Shown: positions 1 through 10,571, counted from the stretch's first letter. The stretch: 39,085 bases of DNA from Lachnospiraceae bacterium (GCA_017469405.1 JAFUGL010000116.1:1-39085), one strand, 5' to 3'. Numbers and translations are program-made. The notes: generated from the letters alone by a model not told the origin.

Positions 1-2
1 CA

Positions 3-614
3 AGCAGAATTGCGGCAACCATACTTGATATAGCGAAAGAATATTCTTATGGAATTCAATTTGCCAGCTTTTATCTACATGGTGAGCTTGTACCACATAT
101 CAGAATGATGAGGACAGGTAAGGAAAGTAACAGCCTTGCAAATTTATTTGGCATGCCTTATGTTGTAACCGGAATGAACAGAGCATTTGATTCGGTTACT
201 TTAAACTATAACTGGCAGGAACTGGGAACACAGGCATTTTCAGTATATTCTAAGACTACGGATTGGATAGATGATGAAAGTGCACGTGTGGCGGTTTCTT
301 CAGTTCTTAGATTTTTGACAAGAATGGGAATTATAAGATATGATTGTCATGGAGGCTATATATCAAGTATAATAAGTGAAGATGAGTTGGTTTCGGTTAA
401 ATCAGACAGTTCCGGATTTTTCAGAAAGCTTGCTCAAATAAACACAGAGATTAAAAGGGGCGATTTGATTGCGGAGATAATTAATCCTATGGATGGTAAG
501 ATTAAAACTCAGATTATATCCCCGACAGACGGAATTATATTTTTTGTTCAGGATGCTCCTATGGTATTTCAAAATACAGTATGTTATAAAATAATTAAGA
601 GATTGCATCAATAA
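3..614 (+). CDS. Succinylglutamate desuccinylase/aspartoacylase-family (M14-like) protein, 5'-truncated by the window
   Basis: The reading frame is open from base 3, upstream of the first internal ATG at 105, so this is the C-terminal 203 residues of a longer protein. The visible part has the family's late features: a 'LVPHIRMMRTGK' stretch, then a conserved region containing 'FGMPYVV', and a small beta-rich terminal domain ('KRGDLIAEI...GKI...SPTDGII...V') that resembles the barrel-sandwich tail of aspartoacylase-like zinc deacylases. The zinc ligands would lie upstream of the window. By family it would be a zinc-dependent hydrolase of an N-acyl amino acid or related amide; the substrate cannot be read. 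The family call rests on the tail and the 'PH(V/I)R' region only. Confidence 0.6.
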   Translation, partial: SRIAATILDIAKEYSYGIQFASFYLHGELVPHIRMMRTGKESNSLANLFGMPYVVTGMNRAFDSVTLNYNWQELGTQAFSVYSKTTDWIDDESARVAVSSVLRFLTRMGIIRYDCHGGYISSIISEDELVSVKSDSSGFFRKLAQINTEIKRGDLIAEIINPMDGKIKTQIISPTDGIIFFVQDAPMVFQNTVCYKIIKRLHQ

Positions 615-697
615 TCAGTACGAAGTTGACTATATGACCAATATGTCTAAATGAAATAATATTTTAATTATAAATAATGACGGAAAGGAAAGATAAA

Positions 698-3600
698 ATG
701 AGTAAGGTTAGAAGAATTTACGTCGAGAAAAAGGATGATTATGCAGTAAGAGCAAAGGAGTTAAAACAGCAGTTTAAGGATTACCTTGGAATTAAAACAG
801 ATGCTGTAAGAGTTCTTGTACGCTATGATATGGAGGGCGTTTCGGATGAAACCTATGAAAAGGCTAAAGTAACGGTTTTTTCAGAGCCTCCTATTGATAT
901 AATTTATGAAGAAAAGTTTGAAATGGGAGCAGATGATAAGTGTTTCTCCATGGAATACCTTCCGGGTCAGTTTGATCAGAGAGCTGATTCTGCAGAACAG
1001 TGTGTGAAGCTTCTTAATGAGGATGAAAATCCGCTTATCAAATCCGCTACTACTTATATAATATCAGGCAATATAAATGATGAGCAGTTAGAGGCGATAA
1101 AGGAGTATGTTGTAAATCCGGTTGATTCAAGAATTACCGATGAGACAAAGCCTGATACTCTTGTTACTGTATTTGAAGAACCAAAGGATGTTATCATTTT
1201 TGAAGGCTTCAAGGATATGGAGGAGGATAAGCTTAATGAGCTTTACGGCTCCCTTGGACTTGCCATGACCTTTAATGATTTCCTTCATATACAAAATTAT
1301 TATAAAAATGAGGAAAACAGAGACGCTTCCATGACAGAGATAAGGGTTCTTGATACATACTGGTCGGATCATTGTCGTCATACAACATTTTCAACTGAGC
1401 TTACCGATGTTAAATTTGATGACGGATATTACAAGGATATTCTTTCAGGTACTTATGATAAATATGTTGGTGCCATGAAGGAAATGTATAAGGATAGAGA
1501 TGACAAATTCGTCTGCCTTATGGATATAGCACTTATGGCTATGAAGGAATTAAGAAAAGCAGGAAAACTTGAGGACATGGAGGTATCGGATGAGATAAAT
1601 GCATGTTCTATCGTTGTGCCTGTAACAATAGATGGTAAGGAAGAGGAGTGGCTTGTAAGCTTTAAAAATGAAACCCATAATCATCCTACCGAAATCGAAC
1701 CGTTTGGTGGTGCGGCTACCTGTCTTGGTGGTGCTATAAGAGATCCGCTTTCAGGACGTTCTTATGTATATCAGGCAATGCGTGTCACAGGTGCTGCCGA
1801 TCCGACAGTTTCCTTAAAGGATACCATGAAAGGCAAGCTTCCACAGAGGAAAATTGTTAAAGTCGCTGCACAGGGTTACAGCTCATACGGTAACCAGATC
1901 GGACTTGCAACAGGTCTTGTAAATGAGATTTATCACCCTGATTATGTGGCAAAGCGTATGGAGATTGGTGCTGTTATGGGTGCTGCTCCAAGAAGATGTG
2001 TAAAGAGAATGTCATCTGATCCCGGAGATATAATTATACTTTTAGGCGGACGTACTGGTAGAGACGGCTGTGGTGGTGCAACCGGTTCATCCAAGGCGCA
2101 TACCGAAAGCTCAATCGAAACCTGCGGAGCTGAGGTACAAAAGGGTAATCCTCCTACAGAAAGAAAGATTCAGAGATTATTCAGACGTGAGGAGGTTGCT
2201 TCATTAATTAAGAAATGTAACGATTTTGGTGCAGGTGGTGTATCTGTTGCAATCGGTGAGCTTGCTGATGGATTAAAGGTAGATCTCGACAAGGTACCTA
2301 AAAAGTATGCGGGTCTTGACGGAACAGAGCTTGCTATATCAGAGTCACAGGAAAGAATGGCCATAGTTGTAGATCCGAAGGATGTAGATACTATGCTTGC
2401 TTACGCTAAGGAAGAAAATCTTGAAGCGGTGCCTGTAGCTGTCGTAACCGAGGAACCAAGACTTGTTCTTAACTGGAGAGGTAAAGATATTGTCAATCTT
2501 TCAAGAGCATTTCTTGATACAAACGGTGCTCATCAGGAGACTGAAGTTAAGGTCAATATGCCGGATGAAGCTTCCAAATATTTTGAAGAAACAAAGGATA
2601 CAAAGGATATAGAAAAGCTTTGGCTTTCAGTACTTTCAGACTTAAATGTCTGCTCACAAAAGGGTCTTGTGGAAATGTTTGATTCATCCATAGGTGCCGG
2701 AACTGTAACCATGCCTTATGGTGGTAAATATCAGCTTACACCTACACAGACAATGATTGCAAAGCTCCCTGTTCTTAAGGGTAAGACAGATACAGTTACC
2801 ATGATGAGCTACGGCTTTGATCCGTATCTTTCAAGCTGGAGCCCTTATCACGGTTCAATATATGCGGTTCTTACATCAGTTGCCAAGATTGCAGCTTCAG
2901 GTGGTGATGTAAGCAAGATAAGACTTACCTTCCAGGAGTATTTCAAGAGACTTGGAACAGACCCTTATCGTTGGGGACAGCCTCTTGCAGCACTTCTTGG
3001 TGCTTATGATGTACAGATGGGACTTGGTCTTCCTTCTATCGGTGGTAAGGATTCCATGTCAGGAACCTTCAATGATATAGATGTTCCGCCTACACTTTGC
3101 TCTTTTGCGGTAGATGTGGCAAGCTATATGAATGTTGTAACTCCTGAGCTTAAAAAGGCAGGAAATATATTGGTTAAATTTAATATTGATAAAGATGAAT
3201 ATGACATACCAAATTATCAGGATGCACTTAACAAGTACGGAAAGCTCTATGAAGCAATTAAAAACGGTTTGATAGAGTCTTCTTATGCAGTCGGCTTTGG
3301 TGGTGTTATCGAGGCCGTAAGCAAGATGGCATTTGGTAATAAGCTTGGTGTGGAGATAGAAGAGGCTTACCCGGCTGATAAGCTTTATTCAAAAGATTAC
3401 GGTTCAATAATCCTTGAGATAAAGGAAGAAAATCTGGATGCTCTTGGAATCCCTTGCATAGTAATCGGTAAGGTTACGGAAGAGCCTGAATTTAGATACG
3501 GTGATACTGTAATATCCATGGATGCAGCCCTTTATGCATGGACAGGAAAGCTCGAAAAGGTATTTCCTAATTATTCAAATGTATCACAGGAGGACAAGAT

Positions 3601-4486
3601 TAATGACGAGCTCAAGATAGAAAACGGAATAGTTAAGTCTTCAATCTATGATAAGGGAACCGTGCTTGTGGCAAAAAATAAGGTTGCAAAGCCAAAGGTA
3701 TTTATTCCTGTATTTCCGGGTACCAACTGTGAGTACGATTCTGCCAAAGCCTTTGAAAGAGCAGGTGCTGAGGTAACTACAATAGTATTTAAGAATCAGG
3801 ATGCACAGGATATAAGAGATTCGGTTGATGCTTTTGCAAAAGCTATAAGTGATAGTCAGATTATCATGTTCCCTGGCGGCTTTTCTGCCGGTGATGAACC
3901 GGACGGTTCAGGTAAATTTATCGCAACAGCCTTCAGAAATGCCAAGATTGCTGATGAGGTAATGAAGCTTCTCAATGAACGTGACGGTCTTGCACTTGGT
4001 ATCTGTAACGGTTTCCAGGCACTTATAAAGCTTGGACTTGTGCCTTACGGGGAGATAAGACCTCAGTCAGAGAATTCACCTACCCTTGCCATGAACAGTA
4101 TAGGACGCCACCAGTCCAAGATGGTTTATACAAAGGTCGTAACAAACAAGAGCCCATGGCTTAAAAAAGCAGAGCTTGGCGGAGTTTATACTGTACCTAT
4201 ATCTCATGGAGAGGGAAGATTTGTTGCAAGCAGAGAGTGGATAGAAAAGCTTTTTGCAAACGGACAGGTTGCAACACAGTATGTAGATATAGACGGAAAT
4301 CCAACTATGGATGAGTATTATAATATCAATGGTTCTTACTACGCAATAGAAGGTATTACAAGTCCTGACGGAAGAGTGCTTGGTAAGATGGCACATTCAG
4401 AGCGTAGAGGAGATGCGGTTGCAATCAATATCTATGGCGAACAGGATCAGAAGATATTTGAATCCGGCGTTGAGTATTTCCTGTAA
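698..4486 (+). CDS. purL: Phosphoribosylformylglycinamidine synthase, single-chain PurL
   Basis: This 1262-residue enzyme converts FGAR, glutamine and ATP to FGAM, the fourth step of purine synthesis, in the cytoplasm. The N-terminal two-thirds carries the ATP-grasp-like synthase halves ('FKNETHNHPTEIEPFGGAAT', 'GGRTGRDGCGGATGSS', 'SIGGKDSMSG'). The last ~270 residues are a class I glutamine amidotransferase ('PVFPGTNCEYDSA', 'LGICNGFQAL' with nucleophile Cys1103, 'SHGEGRF'). This fused form is common in Clostridia, whereas Bacillus uses separate PurS, PurQ and PurL. I chose the ATG at 698 because a purine-rich site (ggaaaggaaag) sits just before it. An ATG at 677 would add 7 residues without a better site. 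No other pur genes flank it. A weak TTGACT/TAAATG promoter may lie at 626-653. No clear terminator is seen downstream. Confidence 0.96.
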   Translation: MSKVRRIYVEKKDDYAVRAKELKQQFKDYLGIKTDAVRVLVRYDMEGVSDETYEKAKVTVFSEPPIDIIYEEKFEMGADDKCFSMEYLPGQFDQRADSAEQCVKLLNEDENPLIKSATTYIISGNINDEQLEAIKEYVVNPVDSRITDETKPDTLVTVFEEPKDVIIFEGFKDMEEDKLNELYGSLGLAMTFNDFLHIQNYYKNEENRDASMTEIRVLDTYWSDHCRHTTFSTELTDVKFDDGYYKDILSGTYDKYVGAMKEMYKDRDDKFVCLMDIALMAMKELRKAGKLEDMEVSDEINACSIVVPVTIDGKEEEWLVSFKNETHNHPTEIEPFGGAATCLGGAIRDPLSGRSYVYQAMRVTGAADPTVSLKDTMKGKLPQRKIVKVAAQGYSSYGNQIGLATGLVNEIYHPDYVAKRMEIGAVMGAAPRRCVKRMSSDPGDIIILLGGRTGRDGCGGATGSSKAHTESSIETCGAEVQKGNPPTERKIQRLFRREEVASLIKKCNDFGAGGVSVAIGELADGLKVDLDKVPKKYAGLDGTELAISESQERMAIVVDPKDVDTMLAYAKEENLEAVPVAVVTEEPRLVLNWRGKDIVNLSRAFLDTNGAHQETEVKVNMPDEASKYFEETKDTKDIEKLWLSVLSDLNVCSQKGLVEMFDSSIGAGTVTMPYGGKYQLTPTQTMIAKLPVLKGKTDTVTMMSYGFDPYLSSWSPYHGSIYAVLTSVAKIAASGGDVSKIRLTFQEYFKRLGTDPYRWGQPLAALLGAYDVQMGLGLPSIGGKDSMSGTFNDIDVPPTLCSFAVDVASYMNVVTPELKKAGNILVKFNIDKDEYDIPNYQDALNKYGKLYEAIKNGLIESSYAVGFGGVIEAVSKMAFGNKLGVEIEEAYPADKLYSKDYGSIILEIKEENLDALGIPCIVIGKVTEEPEFRYGDTVISMDAALYAWTGKLEKVFPNYSNVSQEDKINDELKIENGIVKSSIYDKGTVLVAKNKVAKPKVFIPVFPGTNCEYDSAKAFERAGAEVTTIVFKNQDAQDIRDSVDAFAKAISDSQIIMFPGGFSAGDEPDGSGKFIATAFRNAKIADEVMKLLNERDGLALGICNGFQALIKLGLVPYGEIRPQSENSPTLAMNSIGRHQSKMVYTKVVTNKSPWLKKAELGGVYTVPISHGEGRFVASREWIEKLFANGQVATQYVDIDGNPTMDEYYNINGSYYAIEGITSPDGRVLGKMAHSERRGDAVAINIYGEQDQKIFESGVEYFL

Positions 4487-4570
4487 AAGTTATTATTACA
4501 TTTTTGTGTTGCATAGATTTTTATTTAATATTAGTTAATTATATTTATCATTTGTAAATAAAATATATAG

Positions 4571-4599
4571 TGACAAAAAAATAGAAAAATGTTATAATT
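4571..4599 (+). promoter_or_regulatory. Sigma-A-type promoter of the chemotaxis receptor gene
   Basis: GTGACA (4571-4576) and TATAAT (4594-4599) are separated by 17 bases. Transcription would begin near 4606, giving a leader of about 80 bases. The leader contains an 8-bp inverted repeat (gataaatt/aatttatc). I found no known riboswitch signature in it. Confidence 0.7.
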
Positions 4600-4688
4600 T
4601 TCTATAGTGTAGCTTGATAAATTGCCTATGGGGGATAAATTTATCTAAACTTGATATAATCCATAAATTGCAAGGAAGGATAAACAAC

Positions 4689-6401
4689 ATGAGAAATTTT
4701 AGGGAAAAGATTATTGTAAAAGTTATAGTGCTGTCAGCGATTGCACTTGTTCTTACAGCTGTTTTGGTTGGTATTATAAGTATCAAAACATCAAAAAATA
4801 TGATTTACAAGCTTACTAAGGAAGAACTGATGGTAGGTGCTATACAGCTTGAAAATGAGATGTCCAATGAGTATGACGGCGACTGGTCCCTTGAAGGAGA
4901 GACTCTTTATAAAGGGGGAGTTGAAGTTCAGGATGAGCTTCAGAAACAGCTTGATAATCTTCAAGAAAAAACAAAGCTTGATTATACTTTGTTTTATGGC
5001 AATACAAGAAGAATGACAACCCTAATGGATAAGCAAGGTAAGAGATTGGTTGGTACCGATGTTACAACGGCCAATGTTCTTGATGTACTTGATTCAGGCG
5101 AGGATTGTTATTCTAATAATCTTAACATAGGCGGTAAACCTTATTATGGATACTATACCCCTCTTAAGAATCCTGATGGAGAGATAGTTGGTATGGTATT
5201 TACCGGTCGTCCCGCAGCTGATGTTAAGGATGATATAGGTAATCTTGTAAAAAAGATAGTAATTGCGATAGTTATATTTAGTGCAATCAGCTGTGCAATA
5301 GGTTTCTCACTCGCAGGTATTGTATCCGGAAAGATGAATCTGCTTGCTGATGATATAAAGGTAATAGCAGGAGGAGATCTTACAAGAGACGTGGAATTTA
5401 TACTTACAAAGAGACCTGATGAAATCGGAGCGATTGCTAGAGCAGTTTCTGAATTAAAGAATAAGCTCTCAGAGGTTATCGGCAATACCAAAACTCTTGC
5501 GGATCAGATTAAGGCTTCAGGATATGATTTATCATCATCTGCATCAGGTGCTGCAGAGGCTTCAAGCCAGGTGGTTTCTGCTGTTGAGGATATCACAAAG
5601 GGTTCACTTTCACAGGCAGAAAGTGTTCAGACTTCTTCTGAAAGCACTAACCAGATAGGTGATGATATAGAAGGTATCACAGACAATATACATACGCTCA
5701 ATGAACTTGTAGACAGCATGAAGGATGCAAGCGACAGAGCGATGATAGCTATGGAAGACCTGCTTGCTCAAAATGGCGATGTTACAGAGGCCGTAAGTTC
5801 TATCAGAGGTGTTATTGAAAATACAGCAAATTCTGTTCAGGAGATATCACAGATGACCCAGATTATCTCCGAGATAGCCGACCAGACCAATCTCCTTTCA
5901 TTAAATGCAACCATAGAGGCTGCAAGAGCAGGAGAGTCGGGTAGAGGCTTTGCGGTAGTTGCATCTGAGATATCCAATCTTGCAACCCAGTCACAGGATG
6001 CTGTTGTTAAGATTGAAGAGGTTACGCAGAAGCTGGTTGAAGATTCAATAAGTTCAGTTGAGACAGTTGATTCACTTGTTTCAGAGTTTGAGACTCAGTC
6101 CGATAAGATTATGCTTACAAGAGATGATATGAGTGTTCTTTCTGAGAATGCAACTAAGGTTCAAAGTTCAGTTTCAGATACAGGTGATAAGGCAGATACT
6201 ATAAATGTTACTAAAGAAAGTCTTATCAATATTATGGAAGATTTATCTGCGATATCAGAAGAAAACGCTGCATCAACAGAGGAAACCAATGCATCTATGG
6301 AAGAACTTAATTCAACCTTCCAGGTTATTTCTCAAAACGCAGTAAGCTTACAAACAATTGCAGAACAGTTAAGAAAGCAAATTGCATTTTTTAAAGTATA
6401 A
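4689..6401 (+). CDS. Methyl-accepting chemotaxis protein with Cache-type sensor
   Basis: This is a 570-residue transmembrane receptor that would signal to a CheA/CheW array. TM1 is at about residues 7-31 and is followed by a ~160-residue extracellular region with Cache-like features ('[12 protein letters not shown]' near its end). TM2 is at about 190-214, followed by a HAMP segment and a long coiled-coil signalling domain. The highly conserved hairpin tip is present ('[21 protein letters not shown]', '[15 protein letters not shown]'). The start is set at 4689 because AGGAAGG lies 10 bases upstream; an ATG at 4614 lacks a site and would put a polar stretch before the signal anchor. The ligand is unknown. 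It stands alone between a sigma-A promoter and a strong terminator, so it is monocistronic. No other chemotaxis or flagellar gene lies in the window. Confidence 0.93.
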   Translation: MRNFREKIIVKVIVLSAIALVLTAVLVGIISIKTSKNMIYKLTKEELMVGAIQLENEMSNEYDGDWSLEGETLYKGGVEVQDELQKQLDNLQEKTKLDYTLFYGNTRRMTTLMDKQGKRLVGTDVTTANVLDVLDSGEDCYSNNLNIGGKPYYGYYTPLKNPDGEIVGMVFTGRPAADVKDDIGNLVKKIVIAIVIFSAISCAIGFSLAGIVSGKMNLLADDIKVIAGGDLTRDVEFILTKRPDEIGAIARAVSELKNKLSEVIGNTKTLADQIKASGYDLSSSASGAAEASSQVVSAVEDITKGSLSQAESVQTSSESTNQIGDDIEGITDNIHTLNELVDSMKDASDRAMIAMEDLLAQNGDVTEAVSSIRGVIENTANSVQEISQMTQIISEIADQTNLLSLNATIEAARAGESGRGFAVVASEISNLATQSQDAVVKIEEVTQKLVEDSISSVETVDSLVSEFETQSDKIMLTRDDMSVLSENATKVQSSVSDTGDKADTINVTKESLINIMEDLSAISEENAASTEETNASMEELNSTFQVISQNAVSLQTIAEQLRKQIAFFKV

Positions 6402-6413
6402 TTTAAAATTTTT

Positions 6414-6444
6414 AACTGCCGCATTATTATGCGGCAGTTTTTTT
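6414..6444 (+). terminator. Rho-independent terminator after the chemotaxis receptor
   Basis: A perfect 10-bp stem (aactgccgca/tgcggcagtt) with a 6-base loop is followed directly by a T-tract. It begins 13 bases after the stop codon. Confidence 0.93.
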
Positions 6445-6445
6445 G

Positions 6446-6474
6446 TTGAAATATTAGGTGTGCTGTGTTACAAT
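6446..6474 (+). promoter_or_regulatory. Sigma-A-type promoter of typA/bipA
   Basis: TTGAAA (6446-6451) and TACAAT (6469-6474) have 17-base spacing. The promoter lies immediately behind the preceding terminator, 55 bases before the start codon. Confidence 0.75.
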
Positions 6475-6528
6475 AACAAGGTTTTTAAAGGTATATAAGA
6501 ATTATTATAAAAGAGGAAGATAATCGAT

Positions 6529-8367
6529 ATGAAGATAACAAGAGAAGATGTAAGAAATGTTGCGATAATTGCACACGTTGATCATGGTAAGACAACACTT
6601 GTGGATGAGCTTTTAAAACAAAGCGGTGTATTTCGTGAGAATCAGGAAGTAGCAGAAAGAGTAATGGACTCAAATGATATCGAAAGAGAAAGAGGTATAA
6701 CCATTCTTTCCAAAAATACAGCAGTTACTTATGGCAATACTAAGATTAATATCATTGATACTCCGGGACATGCGGATTTCGGTGGAGAGGTTGAGCGTGT
6801 TCTTAAGATGGTTGATGGTGTTATACTTGTTGTTGATGCATTTGAGGGTGCTATGCCACAGACAAAATTTGTGCTTAAGAAGGCACTTGAGCTTGATCTT
6901 AATGTTATTGTTTGTATCAATAAGATAGACAGACCGGAAGCAAGACCTGCCGAAGTAGAAGAAGAGGTGCTCGAGCTTTTAATAGAGCTTGATGCCAATG
7001 AAAAGCAGTTGGATTGACCTTTCGTAAATGCTTCAGCAAGAGATGGATATGCATCTTATAGTCCGGACGAGCCGGGAACGGATATGAAGCCTATATTTGA
7101 GACTATAATAAAGTCGATTCCTGCACCTACAGGTGATCCTGATGCGGGTACGCAGGTGCTTATAAGTACTATAGATTACAATGAGTATGTAGGAAGAATA
7201 GGTGTCGGTAAGGTTGATAACGGAATTCTTAAGCTTAATCAGGAATGTGTAATCGTTAATGCTCATGAGCTTGAGAAAAAGGTTAAGGTTAAGATTGGTA
7301 AGCTTTATGAATTTGACGGATTAAACAAGGTTGAGGTTAATGAGGCCGGTATAGGTTCAATAGTTGCCATATCTGGTATTTCGGATATTCATATTGGTGA
7401 TACTATATGCTCGCCGGAGAATCCTGAGCCGATACCATTCCAGAAGATTTCCGAGCCGACGATTTCTATGGATTTTATGGTAAATGATTCTCCGCTTTCA
7501 GGCAAGGAAGGAAAGTTTGTAACCTCAAGACATCTAAGAGACAGACTTTTCAGAGAGTTAAATACGGATGTTTCCTTAAGAGTTGAAGAAACAGATACTA
7601 CAGAGTGCTTTAAGGTATCCGGACGTGGCGAGCTTCATCTTTCGGTTCTTATTGAAAATATGAGGAGAGAGGGATATGAGTTTGCTGTAAGTAAGGCTGA
7701 GGTTATATATAAAGAGGATGAAAAGGGTAAAAAGCTCGAACCGTTTGAGCTTGCAGTTATAGATGTACCGGATGAGTTTTCAGGAACGGTTATAAATATG
7801 CTTAACAATCGTAAGGGCGAGCTTCAGGGTATGGCACCTACCGGAAATGGCACAACCAGACTTGAGTTTTTGATTCCGTCCCGTGGCCTTATCGGCTTTA
7901 GAGGTGATTTTATGACCGCTACAAAGGGTAACGGAATTATAAATACCTTATTTGAAGGCTATGAGTCATATAAGGGGGATATGTCATATAGAAGTCAGGG
8001 TTCGCTTATAGCTTTTGAGGCCGGTGAGGCAATTACCTACGGACTTTTTAATGCTCAGGAAAGGGGAACTCTTTTTATAGGTCCGGGTGAGCAGGTTTAC
8101 GGTGGTATGGTAGTCGGCCAGTGTGGAAAGACCGAGGATATAGAGGTAAATGTATGTAAGAAGAAACAGCTTACCAATACCCGTGCTTCAGGTTCTGATG
8201 AGGCACTTAAGCTTACACCTCCTAAGATTTTGAGCTTGGAGCAGGCACTTGACTTTATTGATACTGACGAGCTTCTTGAGATAACTCCGGAGCATATACG
8301 TATCAGAAAGAAGATACTTGATCCAACACTGCGTATGCGTGCTAAAAGAGCTATGCAGACAAGCTAA
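6529..8367 (+). pseudogene. typA: GTP-binding protein TypA/BipA, interrupted by an in-frame TGA at codon 163 (7015-7017)
   Basis: TypA/BipA is a ribosome-associated translational GTPase of the EF-G/LepA group that helps ribosome assembly under stress. The frame runs 612 codons, the family's usual length, and homology is continuous across the interruption. Before the TGA are G1 'AHVDHGKT' (residues 15-22), 'ERGITI', G3 'DTPGHADF' and G4 'NKID'. After it, in the same frame, come the G5 'SA' element, domain II, 'VSGRGELHLSVLIENMRREG' and the C-terminal domain ('PSRGLIGFRGDF'). The TGA replaces one residue in 'QLD-x-PFVNASARDG', which is Phe in the E. coli and B. subtilis proteins and, as I recall, often Cys in clostridia. 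A product stopping there lacks G5; a restart at the ATG at 7084 would lack the whole GTPase core. Nonsense mutation, base-calling error and UGA recoding all fit. An agaggaag site precedes the start. Confidence 0.88.
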
Positions 8368-8472
8368 TATTTAGGATTAATAAGATCATAAAGAGATGGC
8401 GTTAATTAATAGATATATTGTAATAATATTTACGTAATATATTATTAGATTTTTTGATTGATAGGATATAAT

Positions 8473-9126
8473 ATGAGCTATAATACTGTGATATTTGATT
8501 TGGACGGAACACTTTTAGATACACTGGATGATTTATCGGACAGTGTCAATTATGCACTTTCAAAAATGAATTATCCGTTAAGAAAAAAGGGTGAAATAAG
8601 ACTTTTTTTAGGAAACGGGATAAAGAATCTTATGAAGCTGTCTGTACCTGACGGAATACCTGATGAGGACTTTGATAAGACATTTAATTATTTTAAAGAG
8701 TATTATAATGTTCACAATCAGGATAAGACCAAGCCTTATGACGGTGTAATTACGCTTATGCATGACCTTAAAAATAAAGGCATTAAGATGGCGATTGTGT
8801 CCAATAAGGTTCAAAGTGCGGTTGACCAGCTTAGAGAAAAGTTTTTCAGTGATGTTATAGATATAGCTATCGGAGACAGTAATGATATAAAAAGAAAGCC
8901 TGAACCGGACTCATGCTATAAAGCGCTTAAGCTTTTAAAAAGCAGCATAGAAGAATCGGTATATGTGGGTGATTCTGAGGTGGATATGGCTACTGCAAAA
9001 AACGCAGGGCTTGATTTAATAACCTGTCTTTGGGGCTTCAGAGACAGAGATTTCCTTATAGAAAAAGGAGCAAAGGTTTTTGCCGAAACACCGGCAGATA
9101 TTGAAAGGGAGGTACTTAAGAAATGA
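8473..9126 (+). CDS. HAD-family hydrolase, phosphoglycolate phosphatase-like
   Basis: The 217-residue protein has HAD motif I 'VIFDLDGTLLDT' at the N-terminus, with the nucleophile and acid/base aspartates DxD. Motif II is in 'MAIVSNK', motif III is the Lys in 'KRKPEPD', and motif IV is 'VYVGDSEVDMATAKNAG'. A helical cap lies between motifs I and II. This matches the Gph/PgmB-type subfamily of small-molecule phosphatases; the exact substrate cannot be assigned. The ATG at 8473 is preceded by an AGGA site; an upstream TTG at 8458 would add five residues before the usual start of motif I. It overlaps pncB by four bases (ATGA), so the two genes are translationally coupled. This hints at a nucleotide-related substrate, but that is inference. 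Confidence 0.85.
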   Translation: MSYNTVIFDLDGTLLDTLDDLSDSVNYALSKMNYPLRKKGEIRLFLGNGIKNLMKLSVPDGIPDEDFDKTFNYFKEYYNVHNQDKTKPYDGVITLMHDLKNKGIKMAIVSNKVQSAVDQLREKFFSDVIDIAIGDSNDIKRKPEPDSCYKALKLLKSSIEESVYVGDSEVDMATAKNAGLDLITCLWGFRDRDFLIEKGAKVFAETPADIEREVLKK

Positions 9127-10571
9127 GAAATCTTACGATGCTTATGGACTATTATGAGCTTACGATGTCCAATGGATATTTTAAAAAGGGCTATAAGGAC
9201 AGAATTGCTGTATTTGATATGTTCTATCGTAATAATCCGGACAATGGCGGTTTTGTTGTATCAGCAGGACTTGAACAGCTTATCGAGTATATTCAAAATC
9301 TTTCATTTAATGACGATGATATAGAATATCTTAGAAAAAAAGGTGAATTTTCAGAGGATTTCTTAGAGTATTTAAAGAATTTCAAATTTACCGGTAATAT
9401 AGATGCGGTTCCTGAAGGAACCATAGTTTATCCAAATACTCCGCTTGTTACGGTAACAGCGCCTGTTATAGAGGCTCAGCTTCTTGAAACCATGCTTTTA
9501 CTTACAATCAATTTCCAGTCACTTATCGCAACAAAGGCTTCAAGGATCTGCCGTGCAGCAGGTGATACCGGAGCTATTGTTATGGAATTCGGTGCAAGAC
9601 GTGCACATGGTGCAGATGCAGCTACTCTTGGTGCAAGAGCAGCATATATAGGTGGAGCGGCAGCAACCGCTACAGTGCTTGCAGATGAGATGTTTGGAGT
9701 TCCTGCCATAGGAACAATGGCACATAGCTGGGTTCAGTTCTTTGATAATGAGTATGAGGCATTTAAGGCGTATGCTGAGGTTTATCCTGATAATTGTGTG
9801 CTTCTTATCGATACATTTGACATACTTAAGAGTGGACTTGTAAATGCAATTAAGGTTGCAAAAGAGGTTCTTGAACCGATGGGCAAGAGACTTAAGGGTG
9901 TAAGAATTGACAGCGGAGACCTTGCTTATTTCTCTAAGAAGATTAGAAAGCAGCTTGATGCAAACGGCATGGAGGATTGTAATGTCGTTGTTTCAAACAG
10001 CGTAGATGAATACCTTATAAGATCCTTAAATAAGCAGGGTGCAAGGATTAACTCATATGGTGTAGGAGAAAGAATGATTACATCAAAGTCTGATCCTGTA
10101 TTTGGTGGAGTTTACAAGCTTGTTGCTGTTAAGGATGGAAAAGACGGAGAGTATGTTCCTAAGATTAAGATATCTGAAAATGTTGAAAAGATTACCAATC
10201 CGGGTAAAAAGAGGCTTTGGAGAATCTTTAGCAAAGAGACAGGATATGGTTTGGCAGATTTAATAACTCTTAATGATGAAGAGGTTAAAGGTGATGAACC
10301 ATTTGCTTATGTGGATCCTAAAAAGCCTTGGAAGAAGATGAAGTTTGAAAATGTTGATGTTAAGGAACTTCAGGTACCTATATTTAAAGACGGTGAGCTT
10401 GTATATAATAAGCCTGAATTAAAAGACATTAAAGCTTATGTTGCTGACCAGCTTAAGAATAAGGTATGGGAAGAAGAGCAGCGTTATGAAAATCCTCATA
10501 TTCATTATGTAGATTTATCCAAGAAGCTTTATGATACTAAGGTTAAGATGCTTGAAGATAACCAGCAGTAA
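9123..10571 (+). CDS. pncB: Nicotinate phosphoribosyltransferase
   Basis: This enzyme joins nicotinate and PRPP (with ATP) to give nicotinate mononucleotide in NAD salvage. The 482-residue protein starts 'LTMLMDYYELTMSNGYF', typical of the family. It has 'EFGARRAHGADAA', the 'GTMAHSWVQFFDNEYEAF' block with the conserved His at 201 (autophosphorylated in family members), 'VLLIDTFDILKSGL' and 'GVRIDSGDLAYFSKKIR'. Length and motifs fit the Gram-positive type. It is coupled to the upstream HAD phosphatase by an ATGA overlap. No obvious terminator separates it from sigG 86 bases downstream, so some read-through is possible. Confidence 0.94.
   Translation: MRNLTMLMDYYELTMSNGYFKKGYKDRIAVFDMFYRNNPDNGGFVVSAGLEQLIEYIQNLSFNDDDIEYLRKKGEFSEDFLEYLKNFKFTGNIDAVPEGTIVYPNTPLVTVTAPVIEAQLLETMLLLTINFQSLIATKASRICRAAGDTGAIVMEFGARRAHGADAATLGARAAYIGGAAATATVLADEMFGVPAIGTMAHSWVQFFDNEYEAFKAYAEVYPDNCVLLIDTFDILKSGLVNAIKVAKEVLEPMGKRLKGVRIDSGDLAYFSKKIRKQLDANGMEDCNVVVSNSVDEYLIRSLNKQGARINSYGVGERMITSKSDPVFGGVYKLVAVKDGKDGEYVPKIKISENVEKITNPGKKRLWRIFSKETGYGLADLITLNDEEVKGDEPFAYVDPKKPWKKMKFENVDVKELQVPIFKDGELVYNKPELKDIKAYVADQLKNKVWEEEQRYENPHIHYVDLSKKLYDTKVKMLEDNQQ

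Noticed and set aside
4600-4688. Cyclic di-GMP riboswitch in the chemotaxis receptor leader
   Set aside because: The leader is short and lacks the conserved GEMM sequences; only an AT-rich 8-bp inverted repeat is seen.
7084-8367. Second half of typA as an independent gene starting at the ATG at 7084
   Set aside because: It is in the same frame as the first half, homology is continuous across the TGA including codons before 7084, and there is no good ribosome binding site.
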